In this document: piece after piece, positions 62,498 to 64,000 of the stretch
How positions within the stretch are numbered: the stretch's first letter is position 1
How the letters are laid out: each line of letters begins with the position of its first letter
Assembly (NCBI RefSeq): GCF_025963695.1
Contig: NZ_JAOQAH010000040.1
Location: 57,374 to 121,373 of the forward strand
Source: Segetibacter sp.
Lineage (GTDB): Bacteria; Bacteroidota; Bacteroidia; Chitinophagales; Chitinophagaceae
Direction: 5' to 3'
Length of the DNA stretch: 64,000 nt
Program-made: the position numbers and the translations under genes
Notes under the pieces: generated by a model
Databases searched by the model: none
Seen by the model: only the letters and a program-made list of their open reading frames with translations
What the model was told of the DNA's origin: nothing

Positions 62498-62890
62498 ATG
62501 AATAAAAAAATAAACTGGGATGCGTTGGGTATAACTGCTTCATTAGCCTGTGCAATTCATTGTGCTCTTTTGCCCCTGTTTTTTACAAGCTTGCCTATTT
62601 TGGGTGTTAATGTAATTGAGAATACATATTTCGAAATAATAATGGTAGTGTTAGCCTTTGCGGTTGGTACTTATTCATTGTATCATGGCTTCAAAAAACA
62701 TCACCACACTCTTCTGCCATTCATTGTTTTTTCTGTCGGATTTGTATTCCTTATTTTAAAATTATTCTTTGTTCAATATGAAAACTGGCTACTCATTCCC
62801 GGAGTATTAGGAATTGTGCTTGCTCATATAATTAATTATAAATCGTGTCAGGTACATAATCACGCACACAAAGAAGATTGTAATCATTAA
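62498..62890 (+). CDS. MerC-domain membrane protein
   Basis: 130 residues from the ATG at 62498, with four membrane helices. The MerC-type Cys motif is in ACAIHCALLPL near residues 15-25, and the C-terminal tail is His/Cys-rich (SCQVHNHAHKEDCNH), suggesting metal handling. Named for mercury transport, most Bacteroidota members sit in zinc or other metal gene sets, as I recall. It is divergent from SCO and Fur. Confidence 0.85.
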   Translation: MNKKINWDALGITASLACAIHCALLPLFFTSLPILGVNVIENTYFEIIMVVLAFAVGTYSLYHGFKKHHHTLLPFIVFSVGFVFLILKLFFVQYENWLLIPGVLGIVLAHIINYKSCQVHNHAHKEDCNH

Positions 62891-62905
62891 AAACAGATAA
62901 ATAAT

Positions 62906-63520
62906 CTACAGTTCTAAATCAAGCACTGTTTTTGGCGGCAACAACAGTATTGTTTGTAAACCCGCTTGCTTCGCACCTTCAATGTTGTTATAGGAGTCGT
63001 CAATGAACAAAGTTTCTTCTGCATTAAGATTTTCTAACGTGAGTAACTTTGTAAAAGACTCCGGATAAGGTTTTCGAAGTCCCAGGCTATGTGAATAATG
63101 TGCTTTTATAAAGTAATCGTCGAAGTTGTCCTTGCCAGTACATTGCTGGTAGGTCTTTTGAAAAGCCTCATAATGAATAATATTGGTGTTCGAATACAGG
63201 TAGATCTTGTACCTGAAACCTATCTCCTCAAGCCAGCTCAATCTTGCAACCGGAAATCGTCCGAGCATTGCATTCCAGGCATCTCTTATTTGTTCATCGG
63301 TTAATGATACCCCGAGTTCATGCCTAAAACGCTCATAAAATTCTTCAGGTGTCACTTTCCCTGTTTCTAACTCTTCAAAAAGGGTAGAAGCGGTATGTTG
63401 CGTATAATAATCACTAAAGTTTGTAACACCAAGAGAAACAAAGGCGCTTTCAGTAGCTTTGAAGTCAATATCTATAAAAATGCCTCCCAGGTCGAATAGG
63501 ATGTTTTTTATTTTTCTCAT
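62906..63520 (-). CDS. HAD-superfamily hydrolase (YihX-like)
   Basis: 204 residues. HAD motif I is seen as LFDLGGIFIDID, motif II Ser/Thr in YLYSNTN, and the later ETLFIDDSYNNIEGAKQAGLQ. This is subfamily IA, near YihX (sugar phosphate phosphatase). Substrate not determined. A -7 box TATTTTTG (63526-63533, minus) ends five bases before the start, and tRNA lies upstream on the other strand. Confidence 0.88.
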   Translation of the reverse strand: MRKIKNILFDLGGIFIDIDFKATESAFVSLGVTNFSDYYTQHTASTLFEELETGKVTPEEFYERFRHELGVSLTDEQIRDAWNAMLGRFPVARLSWLEEIGFRYKIYLYSNTNIIHYEAFQKTYQQCTGKDNFDDYFIKAHYSHSLGLRKPYPESFTKLLTLENLNAEETLFIDDSYNNIEGAKQAGLQTILLLPPKTVLDLEL

Positions 63521-63525
63521 AAATG

Positions 63526-63533
63526 CAAAAATA
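63526..63533 (-). promoter_or_regulatory. -7 box of the HAD gene
   Basis: TATTTTTG on the minus strand, an exact TAnnTTTG that ends five bases before the ATG. No -33 was found. Confidence 0.4.
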
Positions 63534-63558
63534 ATGAAGCGGGAAATGCGAAAACTTT

Positions 63559-63566
63559 TATATTTG
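63559..63566 (+). promoter_or_regulatory. -7 box of the tRNA gene
   Basis: TATATTTG, an exact TAnnTTTG, ending 20 bases before the first base of the mature tRNA. Confidence 0.45.
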
Positions 63567-63586
63567 CAGCCGCTTCAAGAGAAGCA

Positions 63587-63663
63587 GGGCCTATAGCTCA
63601 GCTGGTTAGAGCACCTGACTCATAATCAGGTGGTCCTAGGTTCAAATCCTAGTGGGCCCACCA
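63587..63663 (+). tRNA. tRNA with CAT anticodon (Met elongator or Ile2)
   Basis: 77 bases with encoded CCA. The acceptor GGGCCTA pairs with TGGGCCC (one G-T wobble). The anticodon stem CCTGA/TCAGG holds the loop CTCATAA with CAT at 63621-63623. The D and T arms are canonical (GGTTCAAATCC). GGGCCTATAGCTC resembles the tRNA-Ile(GAT) body, so a lysidine-modified tRNA-Ile2 is a serious alternative to Met. Confidence 0.93.
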
Positions 63664-63681
63664 AATACGCATCAATTTCTT

Positions 63682-63721
63682 GAAAAAGCCGTGACAACTC
63701 AATGATTTGCACGGCTTTTTC
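63682..63721 (+). terminator. Terminator after the tRNA
   Basis: A perfect 12-bp stem, GAAAAAGCCGTG with CACGGCTTTTTC, 18 bases after the tRNA. Confidence 0.85.
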
Positions 63722-63849
63722 ATTTCCCCCTGCTTAATAAACAATATCAAATAAATCGGTCACCTTTTCCGTAACCAAAAACGTTTTTTTTAAATTTAGG
63801 TTACCGAATTTAATTGAAACCCATATTACATCCAGTTGATTTAACGATT

Positions 63850-64000
63850 ATGCCAGAAAAACAACCTGTAGAAAATAAGAAATTAGTTGAATACCTTGAA
63901 GGACCGCGAAGCCGCTGGAGAGAATATAAGTTCGCACTGACTGTCTTTTGGCAATTTGTAAGGGCAACCAGAACACTGCATTATGTAGGGCCGTGTATAA
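63850..64000 (+). CDS. LOG-family (TIGR00730) protein, N-terminal end (partial)
   Basis: ATG at 63850; 50 codons are seen before the window ends. The segment FWQFVRATRTLHYVGPC matches the beginning of LOG-family Rossmann proteins in Bacteroidota, just before the GSARF motif that lies outside the window. Family members include cytokinin riboside phosphate phosphoribohydrolases; whether this one is active is unknown. Confidence 0.7.
   Translation, partial: MPEKQPVENKKLVEYLEGPRSRWREYKFALTVFWQFVRATRTLHYVGPCI

Noticed and set aside
1..64000. CRISPR array, insertion sequence or prophage
   Set aside because: No regularly spaced repeats, transposase, integrase or phage structural proteins were found; the dispersed elements are single and irregularly spaced.

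Overview
The window looks like an ordinary stretch of chromosome from a Bacteroidota bacterium, most likely family Chitinophagaceae. The phylum call rests on gliding genes gldD and gldE, several secreted proteins with type IX secretion (T9SS) C-terminal sorting domains, UshA-like and GH3-serine hydrolase proteins of Bacteroidota type, promoters of the TTTG / TAnnTTTG kind, and very little Shine-Dalgarno signal. The family call is inference from protein style. No insertion sequence, prophage, CRISPR array or rRNA operon was seen.

Layout. 1-6.7 kb: the end of a HerA-like ATPase, a RecQ helicase, a copper P-type ATPase, TsaE and alanine dehydrogenase. 6.7-13.8 kb: a conserved block, mutY-ssb-gldE-gldD on the minus strand, divergent from HU, a TPR protein, a 30-residue AURKAIP1/COX24-like protein and ribonuclease G on the plus strand. 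13.9-26.8 kb: sterol-desaturase-like protein, a stand-alone C-terminal half of CarB, TetR regulator, PfkB kinase, a GH3/serine hydrolase fusion, a frameshifted NUDIX remnant, CorA, an L,D-transpeptidase-like protein and a Pif1/RecD-like helicase. 26.9-42.5 kb: secreted and cell-surface functions (UshA-like lipoprotein, two T9SS metalloproteases, GH43, amidohydrolase) with GalT, a GroES-like protein, a response regulator and a luciferase-like oxidoreductase. 42.6-43.7 kb: an Xre-RES toxin-antitoxin pair. 43.9-64 kb: housekeeping genes (uvrA, rnhB, ctaA, diacylglycerol kinase family, fabH, typA, trmB, asd), a Fur/SCO/MerC metal cluster, a tRNA with CAT anticodon and the start of a LOG-family protein.

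The most unusual signal is not a gene. Fourteen copies of a short intergenic element, built as GTTG-N12-four bases, are scattered over the window on both strands. Inside it a heptamer (GCGACGC, GCGTCGC or GTGTCAC) always stays palindromic. The second candidate is an attenuator-like leader upstream of asd: a promoter, a tiny reading frame with two Thr and three Lys codons, a possible antiterminator arm and a rho-independent terminator. Others are a 15-base palindrome between the SCO and MerC promoters, a split CarB and the tiny COX24-like gene.
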